This document shows positions 1 to 11,604 of a stretch of 64,000 nucleotides of DNA, one piece after another (the stretch's first letter is position 1; every line of letters begins with the position of its first letter). A model generated the notes under the pieces. That model ran no database searches. It was not told the DNA's origin and saw only the letters and a list, made by a program, of their open reading frames with translations. The position numbers were made by a program, and so were the translations under genes. This DNA is from Myoxocephalus aenaeus (taxonomy: Eukaryota; Chordata; Actinopteri; Perciformes; Cottidae). Location: assembly GCA_038501785.1 (NCBI GenBank), contig JBAMJR010000031.1, positions 8,683,501 through 8,747,500 of the forward strand, in the 5' to 3' direction.

Positions 1-382
1 AAAAGTATCAACAGTGTTTTATGATGTAGAGAAAGTATATGACGGGAAATGCTGGAAGACAGTGAAGGTTCTGATTGGATCATATCTTCTTCTTTTTTTA
101 TGGGAAACATGCAGCTAAAATAGGATCACAAAAGTTATAAAAGTGTCTTTCAGAAAACACAAATATAAATGTCATATATCGATATAATTAGCTAATAAAC
201 AAACAACATATTTATAAATAGATCATTAGATATGGGAACTATTTGCGGATGATTGGGGTTTGTAGCAAAACGAGAGATATTATCTAGCCCAATGCATATA
301 TTAAAATCATAAAATGCAACATTTTCTTTTTACATGACTAGTGGACCAGTCTATAAATTGCCACTGAAATGGCCATTGCAGT

Positions 383-396
383 CCAGCAGAGGGCAG
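383..396 (+). promoter_or_regulatory. CTCF-like motif upstream of atp5me
   Basis: The 14 bases CCAGCAGAGGGCAG fit the vertebrate CTCF core consensus CCASYAGRKGGCRS at every position. The motif lies about 110 bp upstream of the atp5me start codon, in its promoter region. Binding is inferred from sequence only. Nothing else recognisable was seen between 1 and 506. Confidence 0.4.
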
Positions 397-506
397 TAGT
401 TCAACAGTGATATCTGCTGCAGTAAATCCTCAGAAGAAGTAGCTCTCTCTCAGTCCTCTGCTGGTAAAGTGACCTCTGCTGCTAGTTGTTAGCCTGCTGT
501 AAAACG

Positions 507-2411
507 ATGGCTCCTCCACTTGCAGTGTCGCCTTTGATTAAGGTTTGTGTTGCGTTACATGTTGGGGAAAAGAGGTGACTCGTGTTTTACTGTAAATTAC
601 TTTTGCAATCGTAGTTCAGCTTGCACGCTACACAGAGCACGCTAACCTGCTAAGCGTTAGCTGGAAGTATGCTATCTTACAGCTAACGTCAACGTTACTG
701 CAACTTGTAGTTCACGTTAGTTTGTAGCATGTGTGCCGCTTTATAGCTTTCGCTTATCAAAGATTGTGTTGAACGTTATTGTTTGGTGTGACGTGCATGG
801 ATTGAAATGTCACCATCATCCTCTTCATACCTAAGAAAAGTCGCACTGAGTGTCTCCATTGAATCGATGTAAGGCTGGCACGCGCACTGGTTGTTATAAA
901 TAGAAATGTCCTTGAATATAATGGACATTCATTCTCTAAATTAGACACCTTTTTTATACAGCATACCCCGTCATTTTGTCTCGGTGAAAACAAAGGTGAC
1001 CGTTTGTTAATGTATTTAAAACAGCTGTAACTCGTGTTTTTAAAATGAAGGTGTCATACTCGTTGTTGCTCTGTGCTGGTTATCTTTGGTGGTGACGGAT
1101 TGCAAACTTCAGGTGAACAGACTTCAACGATAACGTTACTTTATAATTGAATTAAAATATATATATGTTTTTGCCGAATTAGTGTGTGGGCCCAAACAAC
1201 TCAGGGGACTCGTTCAACTGTACTCTGTTAGATGTGTAGTGTGTGACCATGACCAAGGTCTCGATACATAGAGTTCAGTGGGTGAAGCCACATTAGTCTC
1301 GATGTACGTCACTAAGACATCTACAGTACATGTCATTTCCATTACCGATGAATAGTAGGAAAACATTCCTGCCCCCCTGCTATAAGACTTTACAATAAGT
1401 CACCTCTGGCCAGATCCTCCGTAAATTAATCAACATCAATACCCTTGCACCACTTTTGTTTGTTACTCACTGTACATACTTATATACACTATATATACTT
1501 TGCATTTTTGCACTTTCTTTATTATTGTTTAATTTCCCAAATTATTTCCTCTTGGGGATGAATAACCTATCTATCTAGTAGAACGTCCTTTGCCTTAATA
1601 CTTGATTGAGAATTTGCATCGACTTTGAACTATACTGACATTCATTTGCATGGTTTTCTCCTTTTACAGACCGCAAGGTATTCAGCTTTGATTGCTGGCA
1701 TCATCTATGGCAAACAGAGATATGGTGAGTAATAGTAGTAGTAAAAGTATATTTTACACTTTAAACATTGTGTTTAAAACCTGATTCTCTTACAAAAAGC
1801 AAACAAGGTCATTAGCTTGACACATGAGATTAAAGACTCCAGGTAATGGATTAAAGGTTATAAAAGGTGAACGTGCCAAAAGACGACAGAATCCACTCAG
1901 TTCCTGCAGCATTTTTATTAAGAATGATGTGACACTTAAGGCCCTTATTTTTTGTCCTTCTTGATTGGTGCATCTTAACATGTGCATTTCAGATAATGTT
2001 ACTTTTTTTTTAATATACAGTCAATATTGGGTGAAATTTGTTGATGCTTTTTAAAAAAAACACCTTAATTTCCTCAGATCACCTAAAGCCTATTGCAGCT
2101 GAGGAGAGGAGGGTCGAGGAGGAAGAGAAAAAGGTTCGCGATGAGCAGGAGCGCATCGCAAAGCAGCTAGCAGAAGGTAGGCTTCAAGCCTTTGTCAAAC
2201 ATTTAGTCTACCACTGTTAGCACTTTCATACACCTGCATGCAATAATAGCCACATGTGTACAATATAATACAGTTGGTGTTGCATTGCACAAGGTTGTCG
2301 CATAGCCATTCAATGTAAAGCACGTTATTTGTCAATTTATATTTGGACTAATCCTACTTTTTTTTTTTTTACTCTTTCCTTACAGCAAGTGAAGATACTA
2401 TTCTGAAGTAA
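507..2411 (+). CDS. atp5me: ATP synthase membrane subunit e (four exons)
   Basis: Coding exons are 507-542, 1670-1724, 2078-2176 and 2386-2411. They join in frame to 71 residues, against 69 in human ATP5ME. The product is a small inner-membrane protein of the F1Fo ATP synthase that supports dimerisation of the complex and cristae shape. The N-terminus MAPPLAVSPLIK, the hydrophobic segment with a GxxxG-like stretch (about residues 13-30, RYSALIAGIIYGKQRY), the charged EERRVEEEEKK helix and the C-terminal DTILK ending all match the family. All three introns have GT-AG ends. The start is the only upstream ATG in frame and lies in a short first exon, as in mammals. An AATAAA follows about 200 bp after the stop. 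Confidence 0.93.
1405..1580 (+). mobile_element. LINE 3'-tail remnant in atp5me intron 1
   Basis: The stretch from GCCAGATCCTCCG to the CTATCTATCTA end resembles the 3' tail of the LINE copy at 39297-40232. Both share a GATCCTC(C/T)G block, a TTTTTGCAC block, and a TTTCCC...GGGGAT(G/T)AATAA hairpin-like end followed by a short tandem repeat. It looks like a 5'-truncated LINE2-type tail or a related SINE. Family assignment is by eye. Confidence 0.5.
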
Positions 2412-4349
2412 AGCTGGTGTGCCGTGTGAGGATGTACGTGTGCAATTCCCAACCGGTTCCTCTTTTTTCCTGGAGTAATGATGGCAAAGTCAAGTCCGAC
2501 CAGTCAAACACTACCGTGTTATGGACGTATTCACTGTTCCCTTGCATAATACAGCACTTCTCTGGATTGCCATACACAATGATTTTTAAGGTAGTTACAT
2601 GATATAAAATAAAGCTCCTGAACTCCGCATTGTAATACTGCAAATGAAGCCTCACTCATAAGTTATAAAGTTCATGTTGATGATGAAGCAATGTCGTAAA
2701 TGCTTAAGTACATGATCCCTGTAATAGTCCTTTTAGTTATAATTTGTTTTCTCCATCAGCCACTGTTACAGGACGGGTATGAAAAACGTTATATTAAAAT
2801 AAATAATGAACATTATTTTGCCATCAATTATTTTGTTCACATTAGTAATGTTAAATGCAGAGGTTTTTAGTGTGTTGGACTATGTTCAGTTGCTTCCTAG
2901 TTGCCAACACCTTTTTTGATCACTGGCTCTTGTTTACTATCTACTTTAATTATTTGTCCTTTTTAATCATATGAAAACTGGGCATTAAGAACTTGACAGG
3001 CCTTATTGTGTTGATCTTGAGAGGTTTATGTATTCCTACAGTCACCTGCTCATATCAAGCAGGCAGTGGCCAGACATGCTGAACCTAAACTCCAGATCAG
3101 CAAGTGTGCGTCTAGGATTATTTAAACCGATTTTTTTGTTTTCGGATTAGAGATGCAGTTAATACTGTTGTGTCAGGTTGATAGTTTTGACAGCCCAGGA
3201 TGTCAAGGCACAGAGGCCTTCCCTAATACTCAGGACATGCTATTAGAATAACAACAATGCCAGGGCCGACTAAAAATACAGCTGGACCTACTGGCATGCT
3301 ACTTCTCTTTACTTAGCTCTCCCTTACTGTAGTTAGCACAAATCTCAGGACTGGTGAGAGTGGCAGGACTGGGATACAGCGATCTGTTTACAAAAACAAT
3401 ATTTTCTTTAAAAAATGAACACCACAAAACAGATTATGGAATACAAATTAAATGTCAAAATGTTAGAAGGAATTAAGATTAAAAAAATGCTACAACAAAC
3501 CAAAAATGTTAAGAAATAAGGTAAACACAATGGCAAGTCATTAAGAATTGATGGAAAACATACTGATGAGATGTAGCAAATTATTTTGAGAGTAAAACAG
3601 CCCACTGGTCTTACATTGTTTTCACCCTTTAGCATCTGAATGAACATTTGCTGGTACATGAGTGGAGTAAACGTTGTGTAACACAGCTCACCTCCCAGAT
3701 TACAGGTTGACGCTCTGGCAGCATTTACGGGGAAGATGACAACACGTTGCCTAACCGAGCAGGTGACAACAGACGGGAACACCTGAGCCTCTGCTGACTT
3801 AACATGACAGGACGTCATTACTCAGGGCTGTTCTCCAGGCTGCGTTCTTTTCATTCACATCCTTTATCTTCGACTTGGTTTTACACCCAAATGAAAAGTT
3901 TTGTCTCTAGCAATGAACAAGTAAACTATATTATACTCAGGTATTGTTGGGAGAGTGAAAGTGAGAAAGTGTATTTCTGTCCCGAGAAATGAAACGCCTG
4001 TATAAAAGCAGAACAAAACAACGGGAACAACTTAACTGGCCATTCATGAACATTTTATCTGAAGACAAAAAAAAGAAAAATGGACATTTTAAGTACAGAA
4101 AAACAAGCTCCAAAATCACAATAAAATTGTATCTTATACTTTTTTTATTCACTCAGTATCACATTATTTTCTCAGCAGGTGTGACTCCACAAATGTAATG
4201 CTTCATGCCATGGACGTGTGACTTGAAGCTCAGGCCCCTGGGCATCAGCTGTTCTCTATCTCTTTATAGAGCTCTGCCAACAATGACATAAAGCCTACAC
4301 ACTGCTGAATGTGAGGGTTCATCAGTTTACAGTTGGGTTTTTGTTAACT
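2412..4349. other. atp5me 3' UTR and intergenic spacer
   Basis: An AATAAA polyadenylation signal at 2608-2613 probably ends the atp5me transcript. The remaining roughly 1.7 kb is AT-rich sequence with no recognised gene, RNA or mobile element. A 136-codon reading frame on the minus strand (3408-3818) has no recognisable motif and is treated as chance. Confidence 0.6.
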
Positions 4350-4426
4350 GGATTAGCGGTAGATTTAAACACTGCATGTTTCAAGAAGTGAAAATAATCA
4401 GCCCGTCTGTGCATCAGGTATAAAAA
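4350..4426 (+). promoter_or_regulatory. Putative rbp4l promoter (OTX/CRX-type site plus TATA box)
   Basis: GGATTA at 4350-4355, the core bound by OTX/CRX homeodomain factors, lies about 65 bp before a TATAAAAA box at 4419-4426. The TATA box is about 90 bp before the first coding position of rbp4l. Purpurin is known as a photoreceptor and pineal product in fish and birds, so a CRX-type site fits. Activity is inferred, and the downstream gene appears broken. Confidence 0.5.
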
Positions 4427-4807
4427 CGCTTCTCACCACAGTTCAGACACTAACAACTCTGCACTGAAAACTTCCTGCGACTTCATTCTACACTTCAGGT
4501 AAGAAGATCCTGCTTTGGGGGAGACCGACTTCCAAAACTTTTCTCTGGTGATGTTGTTCCTGGCCTGTGTGGAGCACAGCTGGGCCTCCTGCGTGGTGGA
4601 CAGCTTCACAGTCAAAGACGACTTTGAGCCCCAAAGAGTGAGTATAGAAATAGGTCTACGTATTCCAGTGCAAGTTACTGTATGTAGAATTAGCCTGATA
4701 CCAGAATAGAATCGACACCCTCCAAGTAAATCAGGACATAATGTTATATTCATTGAATGTGCTATAACTCTGTTACGTTGTTCATTCTGTACACATGACA
4801 TCTATTG

Positions 4808-5010
4808 CTTCTGTCCATCCGGGGAGAGGGATCCTCCTCTGTTGCTCTCCCAAAGGTTGCTACCTTTTTTCCCGTTAAAGTTTTTTTAAGGAGTTTTTCC
4901 TGATCCAATGTGAGGTCCTGGGACAGGAATGTCGTATGTGTACAGATTGTAAAGCCCTCCGAGCAAATTTGTAATTTCTGATTTTGGGCTACACAAAATA
5001 GACAAATACT
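4808..5010 (+). repeat. Dispersed teleost repeat in rbp4l intron 1
   Basis: The block from CCATCCGGGGAGAGGGATCC through GTAAAGCCCTCCGAGC to TTTTGGGCTACACAAAATAGAC matches, from memory, a repeat scattered through fish introns and 3' UTRs that usually ends in a GATTGATT tandem tail. The tail is absent here, so the copy is degraded. Confidence 0.5.
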
Positions 5011-5220
5011 TTTTCAATCACCTCATATCCTTAATTGTAGTACACATCCAAAAAAACATGCTTTTATGTATGTATACATATCCATATTCTACTGATGAAA
5101 TGTCTAACAAAAGAACCATCTTTCTGATTGTTCCCCGACAGTATGCAGGAAAGTGGTACGCTCTGCAGAAGAAGGATCCTGAGGGCTTGTTCCTGCAGGA
5201 CAACATCTCTGCTGAATATA

Positions 5221-5418
5221 CAGTCAGGTCCATAAATATTTGGACTTAGTAGTTCCTACACCGTTCACCTGATTTGGATGTAAATACCCTCAAATTAAAG
5301 CTGAAAGTCTGCACTTAAAGCACATCTTGATTTTTTTCATTTCAACTCCATTGTTGTGGTGTACAGAGCCAAAATAATGAAAAATGTGTCAATGTCCAAA
5401 TATTTATGGACCTGACTG
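5221..5418. mobile_element. Tc1/mariner-type MITE inserted in an rbp4l exon
   Basis: The element is 198 bp with 25-bp perfect terminal inverted repeats beginning CAGTCAGGTCCATAAATATT (5221-5245 against 5394-5418). It is flanked on both sides by TA (5219-5220 and 5419-5420), the target duplication of the Tc1/mariner superfamily. It has no coding capacity. Removing it together with one TA makes the rbp4l exon continuous (EYT-VGDDGAM), so the insertion lies inside a Thr codon. A longer relative with the same ends is at 48253-48979. Confidence 0.9.
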
Positions 5419-6274
5419 TACTGTTGGAGATGATGGAGCCATGGTTGCCTCCTCCAGGGTCAGAGTCACTCTCTTTGGGTGAGTCTGTCTTTCAATGTGA
5501 TACCTTTAAATAATTAAAGGTTATATTGCTGTTTGCGACTGTGACTTGTTTTCTTTACTTAATACCCAGGTTCTGGGTTGTGTGTGCCGACATGGCTGCT
5601 CAATAATCGGTGCCCGACCCCGGCACCCCCGGCAAGATGTTCATGAACTACCAGGGACTAGCCAGTTACCTGTCCAGCGGCGGTAAGCCTGCTCTCCGTT
5701 GTATGCACACGTTCTCTCGGTCTCTCTCTCTCTCGCACGGTTGAGACTAGCCTCTTGCTCTCTGTTCTTCCAGGTGACAACTACTGGGTCATTGACACAG
5801 ACTATGACAACTACGCCATCACCTATGCTTGCCGCAGCCAGAAAGAGGATGGAAGCTGCGAGGACGGCTACTCCCTGGTCTTCTCACGCAACCCCCGCGG
5901 CCTCCCCCCTACCGTCCAGAGAGTCGTCCGCCAGCAACCGGAGAAAATCTGCATGGCCGGAGAGTTCCAGCCTGTGCTGCAGTCTGGTATGTACGTAGTC
6001 TGTATATCAAGCTCAGTGTGAAAGACTTACAGTGAACGAGTGATCGTGTACCTCAACATGCTTTTAAGGGCTTTAGTGGATGCTCTGATGCCAAAAACAC
6101 ATCTAACATTAAGAGTAAACAAAGAAGTTTATAGTACTTTTCTCAAAAATATTTGACTTTAAATGTAAAAATACAATTTTATTTAGTTTATTTAAAAGTG
6201 AATGTTTCAAGGTCTGTTATATTTAACATTTAAATCTAAGACTTGTTCCTCTTTTCCTTACAGGAGCCTGCTAA

Positions 6275-7434
6275 ACTGTACTGAAAGAAACTGGAGTTTG
6301 TTGAGCAGCCCTTTATTATACTGGATTTATCATCCCGCCCAGAATGAAGACAAAGACACAAATAGGAGAATACTCAGGTTCTGTTTGTGATTTTCTGTGT
6401 TCCCACATCATTGGAAAGAATCACCAGATTCAACGTCCCACGAAAACAATTGTAACCAACAATACCAAGATTAAAACATCTGGGCTGATTGTAACAGTTT
6501 CTGTAAATATAAAAAATTACTACTTTCATTGCTCAATGACATTATGTATTGCACTTCTCCTTTCGTATCAATAACAAATTATGTGCAACTGCACAACAAG
6601 CAAGTAAAAAAAATCTAATTTTAACGCTACGTTTAACAAATTACACTTATGGTCGTATGAACCAGGCCTATTCATTTGTAAATACTAGTGTTTTTCTAAA
6701 ATATTTTAGTCAACAAATACAACGAAAAGACATTTTACAGAAAAAGTATTTCCTGTTTATCTAAAAGCTGATATGTCTCTCTGCCGTAGAGCTCTATTCT
6801 TGTCAAAAATTATGACATCAAATTTGTATTAATTCACTGCTGAAAATAGTCCCAGACAAATGTCCCATTTACTTTTGTTTGCTCAAATCTACAATGCCCA
6901 ACTTTCTTTTTTGGGGTTAAATGAAATGATATATAGCTGTGTTCCGGACAGTGGGAGTAAAATCGGAAAGTATTGAAATGCTGACAGTTTGTCGTGGGAT
7001 TTTTTTTACAATAGTCACCCATACCGAAAAGAAAAGCCAAATCCAAATATTATAATTATATATTACGGATTTCCACCAAGACAGGGTGTGTTCAATCCTT
7101 TTACTTTAGATCTAAAAACTATACATTTACAACTGCTTCAGAAATTAATATATTTGAGATGATAATTGTATTCAATCACTTTAATCTGACCATCTCAAAG
7201 TCTTTTAAATTACAACCACAACTATACACTATAAAAACAGGGGATGCCTGCATTACTGTGAATTAGATCAGGAGTATGAATAATACATATATGCCTATAA
7301 TGAGATTGGGCAGATTAGAAATTGTTCATAATGTATATTATATATAATCAGCACATTGGTCTCCATAAAATGTATTTACATAGTACAAAATTATTTAGAA
7401 ACATAACATGAATGCTACCAGACCTGATATGGGT
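6275..7434. other. Convergent 3' region between rbp4l and idua
   Basis: AT-rich spacer between the ends of two convergent genes. ATTAAA at 6470-6475 (+) could end the rbp4l transcript, and ATTAAA on the minus strand at 7180-7185 could end idua. No repeat, RNA gene or further coding sequence was recognised. Confidence 0.5.
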
Positions 7435-10400
7435 CTAGTGCTCCCCTGAGTACCTCTCTGGCAGTGAGTACGGGCCAGGCCTTCCCCAGTAGTCCACAGC
7501 TCGGACTCTGTACAGACCACCGACCTCCTGGTCCACTACAACACACAACATGGTACAGCATATGGTCTTATTTCTATGACTGGATGTCACAATGCCAGAT
7601 AGTTTGAAAGGTGAGTAACATTCTGTTTTGTTACTCATCGCCATCATTTAACAATCTTTCAAATAATGAAGTGGAAATTCTTACCAGGTGAATAAACATA
7701 AGAAGTAAAAATTGTGTTTTGAGTATTAATTCTGCTGAATTCCTTGTGGTCTGTGGAGAACTCCACTTCAAATGTCTTAATGCATCTGCAAATACAAATA
7801 AGTTCAAATGCATAAATTGATGCTTTCTTGTTCTTGGTTATGCATATTACATACACAATTTCAACATAGTCAGTTCTGGCTAAAATACGTTATTACATGA
7901 AGGAATCTGTCCCCACTTTCACTCCTTTACATTACAGTGACAAAAGCAAAAATAAAGAAATAATAACGTGCACCTACTTGGAATCAACACAGTGGTCTGA
8001 CCAGACAATCAGGACTTGGCCTTTCGTGATCTTGATGAAGTGTAATCCATTGATCTAATTCAAAGTAAAATGCAGTTGAGAGTTTTTCTCTTTTGAAATA
8101 GTCAGTTCAGTCAGTCACAGGTCATTTTCTGTTGGCTGTTTACCACATGCATCCATCATCATAACACAGTCTTTGAGTTACTGTCATCATACTCAAATCA
8201 TAAATCACTTTCTCACATTGCAACTGGAGAAAATCTCACTTGTCCTCCTTGCATTGACACAGAAACATACGCTCGCTGTACAGAATGACAAACGCGGACA
8301 CGGATCAAGGTAGGATTCAAATGATGCACTGTTGAAGATGAATAACATTCAGGAAAAGCTTCGAAGTGGACTGCGAGGCACATGCAATTGAGGAAAACAA
8401 TCACATTTAGTTTGACTTCATATTTTTAATGTGTGTTGGTACCTGGTCTGGTGCCACTTTGGGCTGGGCACAAACATGGACGAGGAGGACGGACGGCACA
8501 GACAGTTTGGCTTTTAGAGTCAGCGTGTCCGCTTCAGGAACTTCCCAGGGTCCTTCAACGTGAGGGTCCTGACACAATGACACATCATTAGTGGGTCAAA
8601 CCATGTCTAACAGCACTTTAAAGAGAAGGAAAACTCCAAATAGATCGAAGGAATCAGCTCTGCCTAAATGTTGATCGTGCTGGTGACAGCAAATATAATT
8701 CAACAGTTCAACAAGATTTTCATCCCTGAATACACCTTGTCTCTTCAGCAGCATCTCATCCACGCTAACATGAGACTCATTACAGCCGCCCTACTTATGA
8801 ATACCAGGAAATCTGAGAGATTGAGTCCACAAGGCTTGCACTCTTGCAAAAATCGTATGTTACGTTGATTTAGATTGATTATTGAATTTGCCAAAAATGA
8901 TTTTTCAACCTAAACTCCTTCCTATTTGGAAGTATTGTGTAGGAATAACATGGTATATTATGTACTGCATTTACAAGAACATTAATTCCCAAATTAAATT
9001 ACAGGGGCAAAAAGCTTCACATTCAGCATTATAAAATAACTGTACACAACTTTTGAAAAATAAAAGTATACTGCAAAAACTAAAATATCATAATGTTAAT
9101 TTGTACGATTTTGTTCAGCCCTCCCGTTTACCTGCACACTCCTGAGGCGTCTGAACTGTTCTGCTGTGGGGTAGTCGGGGCTGCCCATGCTCTGCCACAG
9201 CTGGTATGGGTTGGTTACGTTGTTGTCAATGTAATACGTGATATACATGAGACCTGGATAGCAAACAGAAAGATAACAGGCAGCACTGAAATGAAGCCCT
9301 CACTTGCAGAAATAAAGACCTTTTAAAATATAAACGTAACTAAGAAGACCTTTTAATCTACCGCAACAGTATCTTGTTAAACCTACCCTTTTGCGCAGCC
9401 AATCCTTTTAGTGAAATGGTGACGTCATCAGTGTTAGTGGAGGTGCTGTTGTCGTCACTGTTGTAGATCAGCACCGCTGCCTGCCAGCTGTCTGAGCCTC
9501 CTGGTATTACAGGCTTGTGGCTGCTGGCGAGAACTCCCACCGTGCGGTTGTTGCTTCCTGCTGAGCTCAAAACCTGAGCCAGGATCTGGGTCTCTCCTTA
9601 AAGTACATCATATACAGGAGAGGCAATGGGGCTATTAAATATGACCGATGAGACAGCAACATCATGGAGACCTGAGCTTGTGCAAGGGGCTGCTTTAGAA
9701 AACCCACACATGAAATTAATCGATCATAAGTTCAACCACAGACTTCCACTGAGCCACATATAAAGCCCTGGAGGGTCACCTGATTTAAAGTAAAGAGATT
9801 GTCACCTAGCAAAGCCAGCAGGCCCATGACAGCGAGGACAGGCTTCCTGATCAGCTGGACGTGAGGCGGCTCTGTGTTGTTGACCTGGAAGCGGGCCGTC
9901 AGCGTGCGCTGGGTGAAGGGGTGTGGGTGGTAGCTGAGGAAGGCGTTGTCGTTGCTGAGCAGGGTGTAGTTAATGGTGCAGTTTGGGTCCGCCAGCAGCA
10001 GATCCTGGTGCTGGTTTATTACCTGTAGTAGTGAGCAGGACAGAAGACCGGTGGCATGTCATTTAAGAGATAGGGTGAAGAGCGAAACCTGCCCTGTCAA
10101 ACTGGTGACAACACTAACTGTACTATATTTGTATTTGAAAATGGTCTTTGTTCGAAGTATTTAAGACCATTTTTAAATAGAAATATAGTACATACAGTTA
10201 GTATTCAAATTGTTCATGTATGTATTTGTGGTAGGGGTTTGCAAGCTAATCAATCACTTTATAAGAATTCACTGGGTTGACTAACAAGGCTAAGATTAAC
10301 TTTTGCCACTATACTAGGCTAATACTGGAATTTTAATTAATTAAATTTGATTAGAATTTCATGTTGAAGTTTCACTGTCCTGTCAAAGGATAATTTACAG

Positions 10401-11561
10401 TATGTTGTTCACCATGTGAAGGATAAAAGCCAGGATAAAAACACTGAACACCTACTTAATGTATTTTCTTTTCTCATTCGAGTTGATAAAGACTTGCTGC
10501 ACAAATAACAATATATTGTTATAGATTATGTAAAACTAGCAATTAGATTCAACAAATAGGAATCCTCAGTCACTCATTCAGAAAACTAAAGGACTTCCAG
10601 AAGATGAAAAATGAATGCAAATAAGCCATTGTGTGAATTAACAGCTTTCCATATAAATACATAATTTGCTCTTCGCTCTCAAGGTGATTTTCATGTTGCT
10701 GTCCTCCATCCCTTCACCTCACCTTCACCACCATCGCAGCGTATGTTACATCGGCCCTCCACTCCTGAGGCCGGGACCAGCCCACCAGCGGATCAGCCTC
10801 ATCATTGTAAACAGGGAGGCTGCGGAAATGGGGGAAACGCTCTCGGATCTCCCCCACTGTCTGGATCTCCTGCTGGAGGATGGGCAAGGAGTAGCCTCCG
10901 CCCTGAGGAACACAAGCAGAAAATTAGCTTCCAAATATTATTCAGATTGCATTAGTTTTATAATTAATTATACTAATGGATGCATTAGTAAATATAGTTT
11001 TCCATAACTCAGGCAATATGTATTTCAATAACATCACTATCCTTGTGTTTGTCCTCGAAAGACTACACACTAGATTGTGTCATCCTATAGTGAAGAAAAT
11101 ATCTTCACAGCAATGAATATAACAAACATTTCATATTTATTCTAGATATGCTTTGAGTCCAGAAAAGTCTACCTTTTTGTGCAGGGCGATGTAATCGATC
11201 CTGACCCCTGTCTCTCCAGTGAAGTAGTTGGTGCCGTTGTAGCAGTGCTGCAGCATGGCCCAGCAGTACGGGGAGTGTGGGGGAGAATGACAGGAGTCTC
11301 CTGGACCCCCAAACCTCAGGAGACTGCTGGCAGCACGCAGGCCCTCCGAACAGGCATCATAGTAGTTTAGAAACCCTAAAGAAAAGTGTGTTGTATATCA
11401 AACTGCAGGAAGACATTAGTGACTAATTGAGGTCCAAGCTTGTTTAATGTCAGTATCAGCCTAATATAAAGTATGTGTCTAATCATGGATGTACGAGTTT
11501 CCAATATGCATTTATCATAACATGCATAACAATTAAGTAGTAGTGATATAAACATATGTAA

Positions 11562-11604
<43 letters not shown>

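Larger units (their letters stand above)
4515..6274 (+). pseudogene. rbp4l: Purpurin / retinol-binding protein 4-like, disrupted
   Basis: The encoded lipocalin is a secreted retinol carrier of the retina. Exon pieces are 4515-4637, 5142-5220 plus 5421-5478, 5570-5682, 5774-5986 and 6264-6274; without the insertion they would give about 198 codons, close to chicken purpurin (196). Hallmarks: a hydrophobic signal segment, lipocalin motif YAGKWYA, KKDPEGLFLQDNISAEYT, VVCADMAAQ, GGDNYWVIDTDYDNYAITYACRS and the C-terminal LQSGAC. Three lesions are visible: the expected start codon is TTG at 4515 (next in-frame ATG at 4551 leaves a signal of only about 12 residues); a 198-bp TA-flanked transposon splits exon 2; and TAA at 5604-5606 follows DMAAQ where purpurins have Tyr. 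A normally invariant Gly in the SSxGRV strand is also Val. Splice sites remain intact, so the decay seems recent. Allelic loss or assembly error is possible. Confidence 0.85.

Noticed and set aside
3408..3818. 136-codon minus-strand frame with a hydrophobic C-terminal part
   Set aside because: No family motif, no splice or promoter support, and AT-rich hydrophobic composition typical of chance frames.
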